A DNA stretch of 64,000 nt from Hermodice carunculata (taxonomy: Eukaryota > Annelida > Polychaeta > Eunicida > Amphinomidae): the NCBI GenBank assembly GCA_964020975.1, contig CAXHWN010002536.1:62001-126000 (forward strand), read 5' to 3'. Positions 12,505 to 25,024 of this stretch are shown one piece after another. Under the pieces are notes generated by a model, which saw nothing but the letters and a program-made list of their open reading frames with translations, searched no databases and had not been told where the DNA came from. The position numbers and the translations under genes were made by a program. Every line of letters begins with the position of its first letter. Positions within the stretch are counted from its first letter, which is position 1.

Positions 12505-13428
12505 GATGTTAATACCAAGCAAAAGTTCATTATTCTTTTTATTGGATGCATTATGTTATGCAGTCAATGCAGATATCTATTATTGTATTAAAATTCTACG
12601 AAAAGCATTCATTCAATAATATACACACATATTGAGGTGTTTCGGCTCTTTTTCTCCCCATTGTTTTGTGTAATCGTGATTTTTTTGGAAATAAATCTGC
12701 CATTTTTTATTAAAATATCCCATATTTATTGATTAATATTGTCAATTTGATTCATAATTGGTCTAACCAGTCCTTTTTATGCCATTCATTAAACACAAAA
12801 TATGCATATATACTATTATCACAAGCAAGAGGGATACAGAAAGGGGCTAAGGGCAAAAGCTGGACTTTATCATATACCACAGATAATAGGCCATCTGAGG
12901 AAAAAATTGGAAACTGAAACCGATGTGTTTCATCACATTACATTCATTAGGTATGTAACTTCTCATTCATAGTTTTTTTTTATCATATTTTGTAAAATTT
13001 AATTTCTCTTATTAAGCAAGTTGAAGTCAAAAACACAGGTGAAATCTCAAACATGATTTTGATTGCCACGTACTAGAACCAATCATCACATGTACAACTT
13101 GTGATGGAAAATAAGTGAAATAATGGGAATGTACCCCATATACATATGATTTTGGTGCTTTTTAAAGCCATTTAAAGGTAATTATGTACACACATACAGT
13201 CTGAGAGTAGAGTTTTTACATCTGGTTCACCCCAGCAGACAGCTATTTCGTTGTCACTGACATATCGAACCTGTATGAAGCTCCGCTTGAGTTGTCATAT
13301 GCCCGAAAAGTACTACAGGACCCAGATATGGTCTGTTAGGTAAGGTTAAGGCTGTTTATTGTGGACGGGGGCATGACGCTAGGCGTAGGGTGACTTGAGG
13401 TACATCAGATTCAAGCCAAGGGGCGGCT
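12505..13428 (+). repeat. Monomer M12, empty, 924 bp
   Basis: Long site at 13009-13015. Private GGGGCTAAGGGC and GTAAGGTTAAGG. Confidence 0.95.
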
Positions 13429-14352
13429 GATGTTAATACCAAGCAAAAGTTCATTATTCTTTTTATTGGATGCATTATGTTATGCAGTCAATGCAGATAT
13501 CTATTATTGTATTAAAATTCTACGAAAAGCATTCATTCAATAATATACACACATATTGAGGTGTTTCGGCTCTTTTTCTCCCCATTGTTTTGTGTAATCG
13601 TGATTTTTTTGGAAATAAATCTGCCATTTTTTATTAAAATATCCCATATTTATTGATTAATATTGTCAATTTGATTTATAATTGGTCTAACCAGTCCTTT
13701 TTATGCCATTCATTAAACACAAAATATGCATATATACTATTATCACAAGCAAGAGGGATACAGAAAGGGGCTCAGGGCAAAAGCTGGACTTTATCATATA
13801 CCACAGATAATAGGCCATCTGAGGAAAAAATTGGAAACTGAAACCGATGTGTTTCACCACATTACATTCATTAGGTATGTAACTTCTCATTCATAGTTTT
13901 TTTTTATCATATTTTGTAAAATTTAATTTCTCTTATTAAGCAAGTTGAAGTCAAAAACACAGGTGAAATCTCAAACATGATTTTGATTGCCACGTACTAG
14001 AACCAATCATCACATGTACAACTTGTGATGGAAAATAAGTGAAATAATGGGAATGTACCCCATATACATATGATTTTGGTGCTTTTTAAAGCCATTTAAA
14101 GGTAATTATGTACACACATACAGTCTGAGAGTAGAGTTTTTACATCTGGTTCACCCCAGCAGACAGCTATTTCATTGTCACTGACATATCGAACCTGTAT
14201 GAAGCTCCGCTTGAGTTGTCATATGCCCGAAAAGTACTACAGGACCCAGATATGGTCTGTTAGGTAAGGTAAAGGCTGTTTATTGTGGACGGGGGCATGA
14301 CGCTAGGCGTAGGGTGACTTGAGGTACATCAGATTCAAGCCAAGGGGCGGCT
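13429..14352 (+). repeat. Monomer M13, empty, 924 bp
   Basis: Long site at 13933-13939. Carries M7's GATTTATAATT and TTTCACCAC. Private CpG loss TTTCATTGTC at 14174. Confidence 0.95.
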
Positions 14353-15277
14353 GATGTTAATACCAAGCAAAAGTTCATTATTCTTTTTATTGGATGCATT
14401 ATGTTATGCAGTCAATGCAGATATCTATTATTGTATTAAAATTCTACGAAAAGCATTCATTCAATAATATACACACATATTGAGGTGTTTCGGCTCTTTT
14501 TCTCCTCATTGTTTTGTGTAATCGTGATTTTTTTGGAAATAAATCTGCCATTTTTTATTAAAATATCCCATATTTATTGATTAATATTGTCAATTTGATT
14601 CATAATTGGTCTAACCAGTCCTTTTTATGCCATTCATTAAACACAAAATATGCATATATACTATTATCACAAGCAAGAGGGATACAGAAAGGGGCTCAGG
14701 GCAAAAGCTGGACTTTATCATATACCACAGATAATAGGCCATCTGAGGAAAAAATTGGAAACTGAAACCGATGTGTTTCATCACATTACATTCATTAGGT
14801 ATGTAACTTCTCATTCATAGTTTTTTTTTTATCATATTTTGTAAAATTTAATTTCTCTTATTAAGCAAGTTGAAGTCAAAAACACAGGTGAAATCTCAAA
14901 CATGATTTTGATTGCCACGTACTAGAACCAATCATCACATGTACAACTTGTGATGGAAAATAAGTGAAATAATGGGAATGTACCCCATATACATATGATT
15001 TTGGTGCTTTTTAAAGCCATTTAAAGGTAATTGTGTACACACATACAGTCTGAGAGTAGAGTTTTTACATCTGGTTCACCCCAGCAGACAGCTATTTCGT
15101 TGTCACTGACATATCGAACCTGTATGAAGCTCCGCTTGAGTTGTCATATGCCCGAAAAGTACTACAGGACCCAGATATGGTCTGTTAGGTAAGGTAAAGG
15201 CTGTTTATTGTGGACGGGGGCATGACGCTAGGCGTAGGGTGACTTGAGGTACATCAGATTCAAGCCAAGGGGCGGCT
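14353..15277 (+). repeat. Monomer M14, empty, 925 bp
   Basis: Long site at 14858-14864. CTCCTCATTG; private AATTGTGTACAC. Confidence 0.95.
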
Positions 15278-16198
15278 GATGTTAATACCAAGCAAAAGTT
15301 CATTATTCTTTTTATTGGATGCATTATGTTATGCAGTCAATGCAGATATCTATTATTGTATTAAAATTCTACGAAAAGCATTCATTCAATAATATACACA
15401 CATATTGAGGTGTTTCGGCTCTTTTTCTCCCCATTCTTTTGTGTAATCGTGATTTTTTTGGAAATAAATCTGCCATTTTTTATTAAAATATCCCATATTT
15501 ATTGATTAATATTGTCAATTTGATTCATAATTGGTCTAACCAGTCCTTTTTATGCCATTCATTAAACACAAAATATGCATATATACTATTATCACAAGCA
15601 AGAGGGATACAGAAAGGGGCTCAGGGCAAAAGCTGGACTTTATCATATACCACAGATAATAGGCCATCTGAGGAAAAAATTGGAAACTGAAACCGATGTG
15701 TTTCATCACATTACATTCATTAGGTATGTAACTTCTCATTCATAGTTTTTTTTTATCATATTTTGTAAAATTTAATTTCTCTTAAGCAAGTTGAAGTCAA
15801 AAACACAGGTGAAATCTCAAACATGATTTTGATTGCCACGTACTAGAACCAATCATCACATGTACAACTTGTGATGGAAAATAAGTGAAATAATGGGAAT
15901 GTACCCCATATACATATGATTTTGGTGCTTTTTAAAGCCATTTAAAGGTAATTATGTACACACATACAGTCTGAGAGTAGAGTTTTTACATCTGGTTCAC
16001 CCCAGCAGACAGCTATTTCGTTGTCACTGATATATCGAACCTGTATGAAGCTCCGCTTGAGTTGTCATATGCCCGAAAAGTACTACAGGACCCAGATATG
16101 GTCTGTTAGGTAAGGTAAAGGCTGTTTATTTTGGACGGGGGCATGACGCTAGGCGTAGGGTGACTTGAGGTACATCAGATTCAAGCCAAGGGGCGGCT
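15278..16198 (+). repeat. Monomer M15, empty, 921 bp, short site
   Basis: First monomer with the short site TTAA (15782-15785), the form expected before insertion or after precise excision. Private CTGATATATCG; ATTTTGGACG. Confidence 0.95.
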
Positions 16199-17123
16199 GA
16201 TGTTAATACCAAGCAAAAGTTCATTATTCTTTTTATTGGATGCATTATGTTATGCAGTCAATGCAGATATCTATTATTGTATTAAAATTTTACGAAAAGC
16301 ATTCATTCAATAATATACACACATATTGAGGTGTTTCGGCTCTTTTTCTCCCCATTGTTTTGTGTAATCGTGATTTTTTTGGAAATAAATCTGCCATTTT
16401 TTATTAAAATATCCCATATTTATTGATTAATATTGTCAATTTGATTCATAATTGGTCTAACCAGTCCTTTTTATGCCATTCATTAAACACAAAATATGCA
16501 TATATACTATTATCACAAGCAAGAGGGATACAGAAAGGGGCTCAGGGCAAAAGCTGGACTTTATCATATACCACAGATAATAGGCCATCTGAGGAAAAAA
16601 TTGGAAACTGAAACCGATGTGTTTCATCACATTACATTCATTAGGTATGTAACTTCTCATTCATAGTTTTTTTTTTATCATATTTTGTAAAATTTAATTT
16701 CTCTTATTAAGCAAGTTGAAGTCAAAAACACAGGTGAAATCTCAAACATGATTTTGATTGCCACGTACTAGAACCAATCATCACATGTACAACTTGTGAT
16801 GGAAAATAAGTGAAATAATGGGAATGTACCCCATATACATATGATTTTGGTGCTTTTTAAAGCCATTTAAAGGTAATTATGTACACACATACAGTCTGAG
16901 AGTAGAGTTTTTACATCTGGTTCACCCCAGCAGACAGCTATTTCGTTGTCACTGACATATCGAACCTGTATGAAGCTCCGCTTGAGTTGTCATATGCCCG
17001 AAAAGTACTACAGGACCCAGATATGGTCTGTTAGGTAAGGTAAAGGCTGTTTATTGTGGACGGGGGCATGACGCTAGGCATACGGTGACTTGAGGTACAT
17101 CAGATTCAAGCCAAGGGGCGGCT
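16199..17123 (+). repeat. Monomer M16, empty, 925 bp
   Basis: Long site at 16704-16710. AATTTTACG; CpG lost and neighbouring change in GGCATACGG near its end. Confidence 0.95.
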
Positions 17124-18516
17124 GATGTTAATACCAAGCAAAAGTTCATAATTCTTTTTATTGGATGCATTATGTTATGCAGTCAATGCAGATATCTATT
17201 ATTGTATTAAAATTCTACGAAAAGCATTCATTCAATAATATACACACATATTGAGGTGTTTCGGCTCTTTTTCTCCCCATTCTTTTGTGTAATCGTGATT
17301 TTTTTGGAAATAAATCTGCCATTTTTTATTAAAATATCCCATATTTATTGATTAATATTGTCAATTTGATTCATAATTGGTCTAACCAGTCCTTTTTATG
17401 CCATTCATTAAACACAAAATATGCATATATACTATTATCACAAGCAAGAGGGATACAGAAAGGGGCTCAGGGCAAAAGCTGGACTTTATCATATACCACA
17501 GATAATAGGCCATCTGAGGAAAAAATTGGAAACTGAAACCGATGTGTTTCATCACATTACATTCATTAGGTATGTAACTTCTCATTCATAGTTTTTTTTT
17601 TATCATATTTTGTAAAATTTAATTTCTCTTAAGGGTGCACTAAAGAATTAATGCGCAAAGTCTTAGGGTCCAAGTAAGTGCCACTGAAAAGTTAGCATAG
17701 TACATGCATTCAGTGATCTCCAGCAGATGTTATTTCAGAGGAAGGCCAATATTGTGTGTGTAATTGAGACCGACAGTATTTTTTCTGTCAGATACATAAG
17801 TTTTTTTAACTGAACCTTCCATCAGGTGAAATGTATTAATACATAAAATATATGGTTCTGTGTTGTCAATTTGTCTTAAATTTGTCTGGTGACCACCAGG
17901 TGTCATCTTTGTACGGCCATAAAAAAATTTCCGCCAAAAGCTTTTTTGAAAATTGATCAAAAATTGACTGCTTCAGTCCTGTACTTTTATTGCAATATTT
18001 TGTTTTTCCTGTAAATATTACTGAAAAAATGTTATGGGCCTGTAAATATAGCAAGAGTAACAAAGAAATGTATAGGCTTTCTAATTCTTTAGTGCACCCT
18101 TAAGCAAGTTGAAGTCAAAAACACAGGTGAAATCTCAAACATGATTTTGATTGCCACGTACTAGAACCAATCATCACATGTACAACTTGTGATGGAAAAT
18201 AAGTGAAATAATGGGAATGTACCCCATATACATATGATTTTGGTGCTTTTTAAAGCCATTTAAAGGTAATTATGTACACACATACAGTCTGAGAGTAGAG
18301 TTTTTACATCTGGTTCACCCCAGCAGACAGCTATTTCGTTGTCACTGACATATCGAACCTGTATGAAGCTCTGCTTGAGTTGTCATATGCCCGAAAAGTA
18401 CTACAGGACCCAGATATGGTCTGTTAGGTAAGGTAAAGGCTGTTTATTGTGGACGGGGGCATGACGCTAGGCGTAGGGTGACTTGAGGTACATCAGATTC
18501 AAGCCAAGGGGCGGTT
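17124..18516 (+). repeat. Monomer M17, filled, 1393 bp
   Basis: TTCATAATTC allele; CpG loss CTCTGCTTG. Ends with GGCGGTTGATG across the next boundary. Confidence 0.95.
17633..18099 (+). mobile_element. TTAA element copy in M17, 467 bp
   Basis: First copy with CTTAAATTTGTCTGG and CCGCCA alleles; private GTCCAAGTAAG and CTTCAGTCC. TIRs intact. Confidence 0.85.
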
Positions 18517-19438
18517 GATGTTAATACCAAGCAAAAGTTCATTATTCTTTTTATTGGATGCATTATGTTATGCAGTCAATGCAGATATCTATTATTGTAT
18601 TAAAATTCTACGAAAAGCATTCATTCAATAATATACACACATATTGAGGTGTTTCGGCTCTTTTTCTCCCCATTCTTTTGTGTAATCGTGATTTTTTTGG
18701 AAATAAATCTGCCATTTTTTATTAAAATATCCCATATTTATTGATTAATATTGTCAATTTGATTCATAATTGGTCTAACCAGTCCTTTTTATGCCATTCA
18801 TTAAACACAAAATATGCATAAATACTATTATCACAAGCAAGAGGGATACAGAAAGGGGCTCAGGGCAAAAGCTGGACTTTATCATATACCACAGATAATA
18901 GGCCATCTGAGGAAAAAATTGGAAACTGAAACCGATGTGTTTCATCACATTACATTCATTAGGTATGTAACTTCTCATTCATAGTTTTTTTTTTATCATA
19001 TTTTGTAAAATTTAATTTCTCTTAAGCAAGTTGAAGTCAAAAACACAGGTGAAATCTCAACCATGATTTTGATTGCCACTTACTAGAACCAATCATCACA
19101 TGTACAACTTGTGATGGAAAATAAGTGAAATAATGGGAATGTACCCCATATACATATGATTTTGGTGCTTTTTAAAGCCATTTAAAGGTAATTATGTACA
19201 CACATACAGTCTGAGAGTAGAGTTTTTACATCTGGTTCACCCCAGCAGACAGCTATTTCGTTGTCACTGACATATCAAACCTGTATGAAGCTCCGCTTGA
19301 GTTGTCATATGCCCGAAAAGTACTACAGGACCCAGATATGGTCTGTTAGGTAAGGTAAAGGCTGTTTATTGTGGACGGGGGCATGACGCTAGGCGTAGGG
19401 TGACTTGAGGTACATCAGATTCAAGTCAAGGGGCGGCT
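18517..19438 (+). repeat. Monomer M18, empty, 922 bp, short site
   Basis: TTAA site at 19022-19025. Several private changes: GCATAAATAC, CTCAACCATG, GCCACTTAC, TATCAAACC, CAAGTCAAGG. More diverged than its neighbours. Confidence 0.95.
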
Positions 19439-20836
19439 GATGTTAATACCAAGCAAAAGTTCATTATTCTTTTTATTGGATGCATTATGTTATGCAGTCA
19501 ATGCAGATATCTATTATTGTATTAAAATTCTACGAAAAGCATTCATTCAATAATATACACACATATTGAGGTGTTTCGGCTCTTTTTCTCCCCATTGTTT
19601 TGTGTAATCGTGATTTTTTTGGAAATAAATCTGCCATTTTTTATTAAAATATCCCATATTTATTGATTAATATTGTCAATTTGATTCATAATTGGTCTAA
19701 CCAGTCCTTTTTATGCCATTCATTAAACACAAAATATGCATATATACTATTATCACAAGCAAGAGGGATACAGAAAGGGGCTCAGGGCAAAAGCTGGACT
19801 TTATCATATACCACAGATAATAGGCCATCTGAGGAAAAAATTGGAAACTGAAACCGATGTGTTTCATCACATTACATTCATTAGGTATGTGACTTCTCAT
19901 TCATAGTTTTTTTTTTATCATATTTTGTAAAATTTAATTTCTCTTAAGGGTGCACTAAAGAATTAATGCGCAAAGTCTTAGGGTCCGAGTAAGTGCCACT
20001 GAAAAGTTAGCATAGTACATGCATTCAGTGATCTCCAGCAGATGTTATTTCAGAGGAAGGCCAATATTGTGTGTGTAATTGAGACCGACAGTATTTTTTC
20101 TGTCAGATACATAAGGTTTTTTTAACTGAACCTTCCATCAGGTGAAATGTATTAATACATAAAATATATGGTTCTGTGTTGTCAATTTGTCTTTAATTTG
20201 TCAGGTGACACCCAGGTGTCATCTTTGTACGGCCATAAAAAAATTTCCGCCAAAAGCTTTTTTGAAAATTGATCAAAAATTGACTGCTTCAATCCTGTAC
20301 TTTTATTGCAATATTTTGTTTTTCCTGTAAATATTACTGAAAAAATGTTATGGGCCTGTAAATATAGCAAGAGTAACAAAGAAATGTATAGGCTTTCTAA
20401 TTCTTTAGTACACCCTTAATTAAGCAAGTTGAAGTCAAAAACACAGGTGAAATCTCAAACATGATTTTGATTGCCACGTACTAGAACCAATCATCACATG
20501 TACAACTTGTGATGGAAAATAAGTGAAATAATGGGAATGTACCCCATATACATATGATTTTGGTGCTTTTTAAAGCCATTTAAAGGTAATTATGTACACA
20601 CATACAGTCTGAGAGTAGAGTTTTTACATCTGGTTCACCCCAGCAGACAGCTATTTCGTTGTCACTGACATATCGAACCTGTATGAAGCTCCGCTTGAGT
20701 TGTCATATGCCCGAAAAGTACTACAGGACCCAGATATGGTCTGTTAGGTAAGGTAAAGGCTGTTTATTGTGGACGGGGGCATGACGCTAGGCGTAGGGTG
20801 ACTTAAGGTACATCAGATTCAAGCCAAGGGGCGGCT
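19439..20836 (+). repeat. Monomer M19, filled, 1398 bp
   Basis: First monomer of the all-filled core. GTATGTGACTT shared only with M22. TTAATTAA right junction. Confidence 0.95.
19948..20415 (+). mobile_element. TTAA element copy in M19, subtype A, 468 bp
   Basis: Extra G in AAGGTTTTTTT; GTCAGGTGACACCCAGG; right end GTACACCC then TTAATTAA. Confidence 0.85.
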
Positions 20837-21344
20837 GATGTTAATACCAAGCAAAAGTTCATAATTCTTTTTATTGGATGCATTATGTTATGCAGTCAAT
20901 GCAGATATCTATTATTGTATTAAAATTCTACGAAAAGCATTCATTCAATAATATACACACATATTGAGGTGTTTCGGCTCTTTTTCTCCCCATTCTTTTG
21001 TGTAATCGTGATTTTTTTGGAAATAAATCTGCCATTTTTTATTAAAATATCCCATATTTATTGATTAATATTGTCAATTTGATTCATAATTGGTCTAACC
21101 AGTCCTTTTTATGCCATTCATTAAACACAAAATATGCATATATACTATTATCACAAGCAAGAGGGATACAGAAAGGGGCTCAGGGCAAAAGCTGGACTTT
21201 ATCATATACCACAGATAATAGGCCATCTGAGGAAAAAATTGGAAACTGAAACCGATGTGTTTCATCACATTACATTCATTAGGTATGTAACTTCTCATTC
21301 ATAGTTTTTTTTTATCATATTTTGTAAAATTTAATTTCTCTTAA

Positions 21345-21812
21345 GGGTGCACTAAATAATTAATGCGCAAAGTCTTAGGGTCCGAGTAAGTGCCACTGAA
21401 AAGTTAGCATAGTACATGCATTCAGTGATCTCCAGCAGATGTTATTTCAGAGGAAGGCCAATATTGTGTGTGTAATTGAGACCGACAGTATTTTTTCTGT
21501 CAGATACATAAGGTTTTTTTAACTGAACCTTCCATCAGGTGAAATGTATTAATACATAAAATATATGGTTCTGTGTTGTCAATTTGTCTTTAATTTGTCA
21601 GGTGACACCCAGGTGTCATCTTTGTACGGCCATAAAAAAATTTCCGCCAAAAGCTTTTTTGAAAATTGATCAAAAATTGACTGCTTCAATCCTGTACTTT
21701 TATTGCAATATTTTGTTTTTCCTGTAAATATTACTGAAAAAATGTTATGGGCCTGTAAATATAGCAAGAGTAACAAAGAAATGTATAGGCTTTCTAATTC
21801 TTTAGTGCACCC
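21345..21812 (+). mobile_element. TTAA element copy in M20, subtype A, 468 bp
   Basis: Left TIR changed to ACTAAATAATTA; right end GTGCACCC then a single TTAA. Confidence 0.85.
21603..21618. other. Subtype A inverted repeat TGACACC-CA-GGTGTCA
   Basis: Perfect 7-bp arms with 2-bp spacer, found only in the 13 subtype A copies. The other copies have CTGGTG-AC-CACCAG a few bases to the left instead. Confidence 0.75.
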
Positions 21813-22229
21813 TTAAGCAAGTTGAAGTCAAAAACACAGGTGAAATCTCAAACATGATTTTGATTGCCACGTACTAGAACCAATCATCACATGTACAACT
21901 TGTGATGGAAAATAAGTGAAATAATGGGAATGTACCCCATATACATATGATTTTGGTGCTTTTTAAAGCCATTTAAAGGTAATTATGTACACACATACAG
22001 TCTGAGAGTAGAGTTTTTACATCTGGTTCACCCCAGCAGACAGCTATTTCGTTGTCACTGACATATCGAACCTGTATGAAGCTCCGCTTGAGTTGTCATA
22101 TGCCCGAAAAGTACTACAGGACCCAGATATGGTCTGTTAGGTAAGGTAAAGGCTGTTTATTGTGGACGGGGGCATGACGCTAGGCATAGGGTGACTTGAG
22201 GTACATCAGATTCAAGCCAAGGGGCGGCT

Positions 22230-23626
22230 GATGTTAATACCAAGCAAAAGTTCATTATTCTTTTTATTGGATGCATTATGTTATGCAGTCAATGCAGATA
22301 TCTATTATTGTATTAAAATTCTACGAAAAGCATTCATTCAATAATATACACACATATTGAGGTGTTTCGGCTCTTTTTCTCCCCATTCTTTTGTGTAATC
22401 GTGATTTTTTTGGAAATAAATCTGCCATTTTTTATTAAAATATCCCATATTTATTGATTAATATTGTCAATTTGATTCATAATTGGTCTAACCAGTCCTT
22501 TTTATGCCATTCATTAAACACAAAATATGCATATATACTATTATCACAAGCAAGAGGGATACAGAAAGGGGCTCAGGGCAAAAGCTGGACTTTATCATAT
22601 ACCACAGATAATAGGCCATCTGAGGAAAAAATTGGAAACTGAAACCGATGTGTTTCATCACATTACATTCATTAGGTATGTAACTTCTCATTCATAGTTT
22701 TTTTTTTATCATATTTTGTAAAATTTAATTTCTCTTAAGGGTGCACTAAAGAATTAATGCGCAAAGTCTTAGGGTCCGAGTAAGTGCCACTGAAAAGTTA
22801 GCATAGTACATGCATTCAGTGATCTCCAGCAGATGTTATTTCAGAGGAAGGCCAATATTGTGTGTGTAATTGAGACCGACAGTATTTTTTCTGTCAGATA
22901 CATAAGTTTTTTTAACTGAACCTTCCATCAGGTGAAATGTATTAATACATAAAATATATGGTTTTGTGTTGTCAATTTGTCTTAAATTTGTCTGGTGACC
23001 ACCAGGTGTCATCTTTGTACGGCCATAAAAAAATTTCCGCCAAAAGCTTTTTTGAAAATTGATCAAAAATTGACTGCTTCAATCCTGTACTTTTATTGCA
23101 ATATTTTGTTTTTCCTGTAATTATTACTGAAAAAATGTTATGGGCCTGTAAATATAGCAAGAGTAACAAAGAAATGTATAGGCTTTCTAATTCTTTAGTA
23201 CACCCTAAATTAAGCAAGTTGAAGTCAAAAACACAGGTGAAATCTCAAACATGATTTTGATTGCCACGTACTAGAACCAATCATCACATGTACAACTTGT
23301 GATGGAAAATAAGTGAAATTATGGGAATGTACCCCATATACATATGATTTTGGTGCTTTTTAAAGCCATTTAAAGGTAATTATGTACACACATACAGTCT
23401 GAGAGTAGAGTTTTTACATCTGGTTCACCCCAGCAGACAGCTATTTCGTTGTCACTGACATATCGAACCTGTATGAAGCTCCGCTTGAGTTGTCATATGC
23501 CCGAAAAGTACTACAGGACCCAGATATGGTCTGTTAGGTAAGGTAAAGGCTGTTTATTGTGGACGGGGGCATGACGCTAGGCGTAGGGTGACTTGAGGTA
23601 CATCAGATTCAAGCCAAGGGGCGGCT
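22230..23626 (+). repeat. Monomer M21, filled, 1397 bp
   Basis: GTGAAATTATGGG private to M21 and M24. Confidence 0.95.
22739..23205 (+). mobile_element. TTAA element copy in M21, subtype B, 467 bp
   Basis: GGTTTTGTGTTG, CTTAAATTTGTCTGG, CCTGTAATTATT; right flank CCCTAAATTAAG in place of CCCTTAATTAAG. Confidence 0.85.
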
Positions 23627-25024
23627 GATGTTTATACCAAGCAAAAGTTCATTATTCTTTTTATTGGATGCATTATGTTATGCAGTCAATGCAGATATCT
23701 ATTATTGTATTAAAATTCTACGAAAAGCATTCATTCAATAATATACACACATATTGAGGTGTTTCGGCTCTTTTTCTCCCCATTCTTTTGTGTAATCGTG
23801 ATTTTTTTGGAAATAAATCTGCCATTTTTTATTAAAATATCCCATATTTATTGATTAATATTGTCAATTTGATTCATAATTGGTCTAACCAGTCCTTTTT
23901 ATGCCATTCATTAAACACAAAATATGCATATATACTATTATCACAAGCAAGAGGGATACAGAAAGGGGCTCAGGGCAAAAGCTGGACTTTATCATATACC
24001 ACAGATAATAGGCCATCTGAGGAAAAAATTGGAAACTGAAACCGATGTGTTTCATCACATTACATTCATTAGGTATGTGACTTCTCATTCATAGTTTTTT
24101 TTTTATCATATTTTGTAAAATTTAATTTCTCTTAAGGGTGCACTAAAGAATTAATGCGCAAAGTCTTAGGGTCCGAGTAAGTGCCACTGAAAAGTTAGCA
24201 TAGTACATGCATTCAGTGATCTCCAGCAGATGTTATTTCAGAGGAAGGCCAATATTGTGTGTGTAATTGAGACCGACAGTATTTTTTCTGTCAGATACAT
24301 AAGGTTTTTTTAACTGAACCTTCCATCAGGTGAAATGTATTAATACATAAAATATATGGTTCTGTGTTGTCAATTTGTCTTTAATTTGTCAGGTGACACC
24401 CAGGTGTCATCTTTGTACGGCCATAAAAAAATTTCCGCCAAAAGCTTTTTTGAAAATTGATCAAAAATTGACTGCTTCAATCCTGTACTTTTATTGCAAT
24501 ATTTTGTTTTTCCTGTAAATATTACTGAAAAAATGTTATGGGCCTGTAAATATAGCAAGAGTAACAAAGAAATGTATAGGCTTTCTAATTCTTTAGTACA
24601 CCCTTAATTAAGCAAGTTGAAGTCAAAAACACAGGTGAAATCTCAAACATGATTTTGATTGCCACGTACTAGAACCAATCATCACATGTACAACTTGTGA
24701 TGGAAAATAAGTGAAATAATGGGAATGTACCCCATATACATATGATTTTGGTGCTTTTTAAAGCCATTTAAAGGTAATTATGTACACACATACAGTCTGA
24801 GAGTAGAGTTTTTACATCTGGTTCACCCCAGCAGACAGCTATTTCGTTGTCACTGACATATCGAACCTGTATGAAGCTCCGCTTGAGTTGTCATATGCCC
24901 GAAAAGTACTACAGGACCCAGATATGGTCTGTTAGGTAAGGTAAAGGCTGTTTATTGTGGACGGGGGCATGACGCTAGGCGTAGGGTGACTTAAGGTACA
25001 TCAGATTCAAGCCAAGGGGCGGCT
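23627..25024 (+). repeat. Monomer M22, filled, 1398 bp
   Basis: Starts GATGTTTATACC (as M25 does). Otherwise copy of M19 from about 150-450 bases in. Confidence 0.95.
24136..24603 (+). mobile_element. TTAA element copy in M22, subtype A, 468 bp
   Basis: 4188 bp downstream of the M19 copy and with the same marks; GTACACCC then TTAATTAA. Confidence 0.85.

Larger units (their letters stand above)
3241..14352 (+). repeat. Displaced four-monomer duplication, offset 6948 bp (M4-M7 and M10-M13)
   Basis: Starts 3241, 4633, 5557, 6481 and 10189, 11581, 12505, 13429 are each exactly 6948 bp apart. GATTTTTATTGCC is shared by M5 and M11; GATTTATAATT and TTTCACCAC by M7 and M13. Similarity is lower than in the core, so this is older. 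M7 is filled while M13 is empty, so the shared tract ends just before the insertion site. Confidence 0.75.
20837..22229 (+). repeat. Monomer M20, filled, 1393 bp
   Basis: TTCATAATTC; ends GGCATAGGG. Duplicated as M23. Confidence 0.95.
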
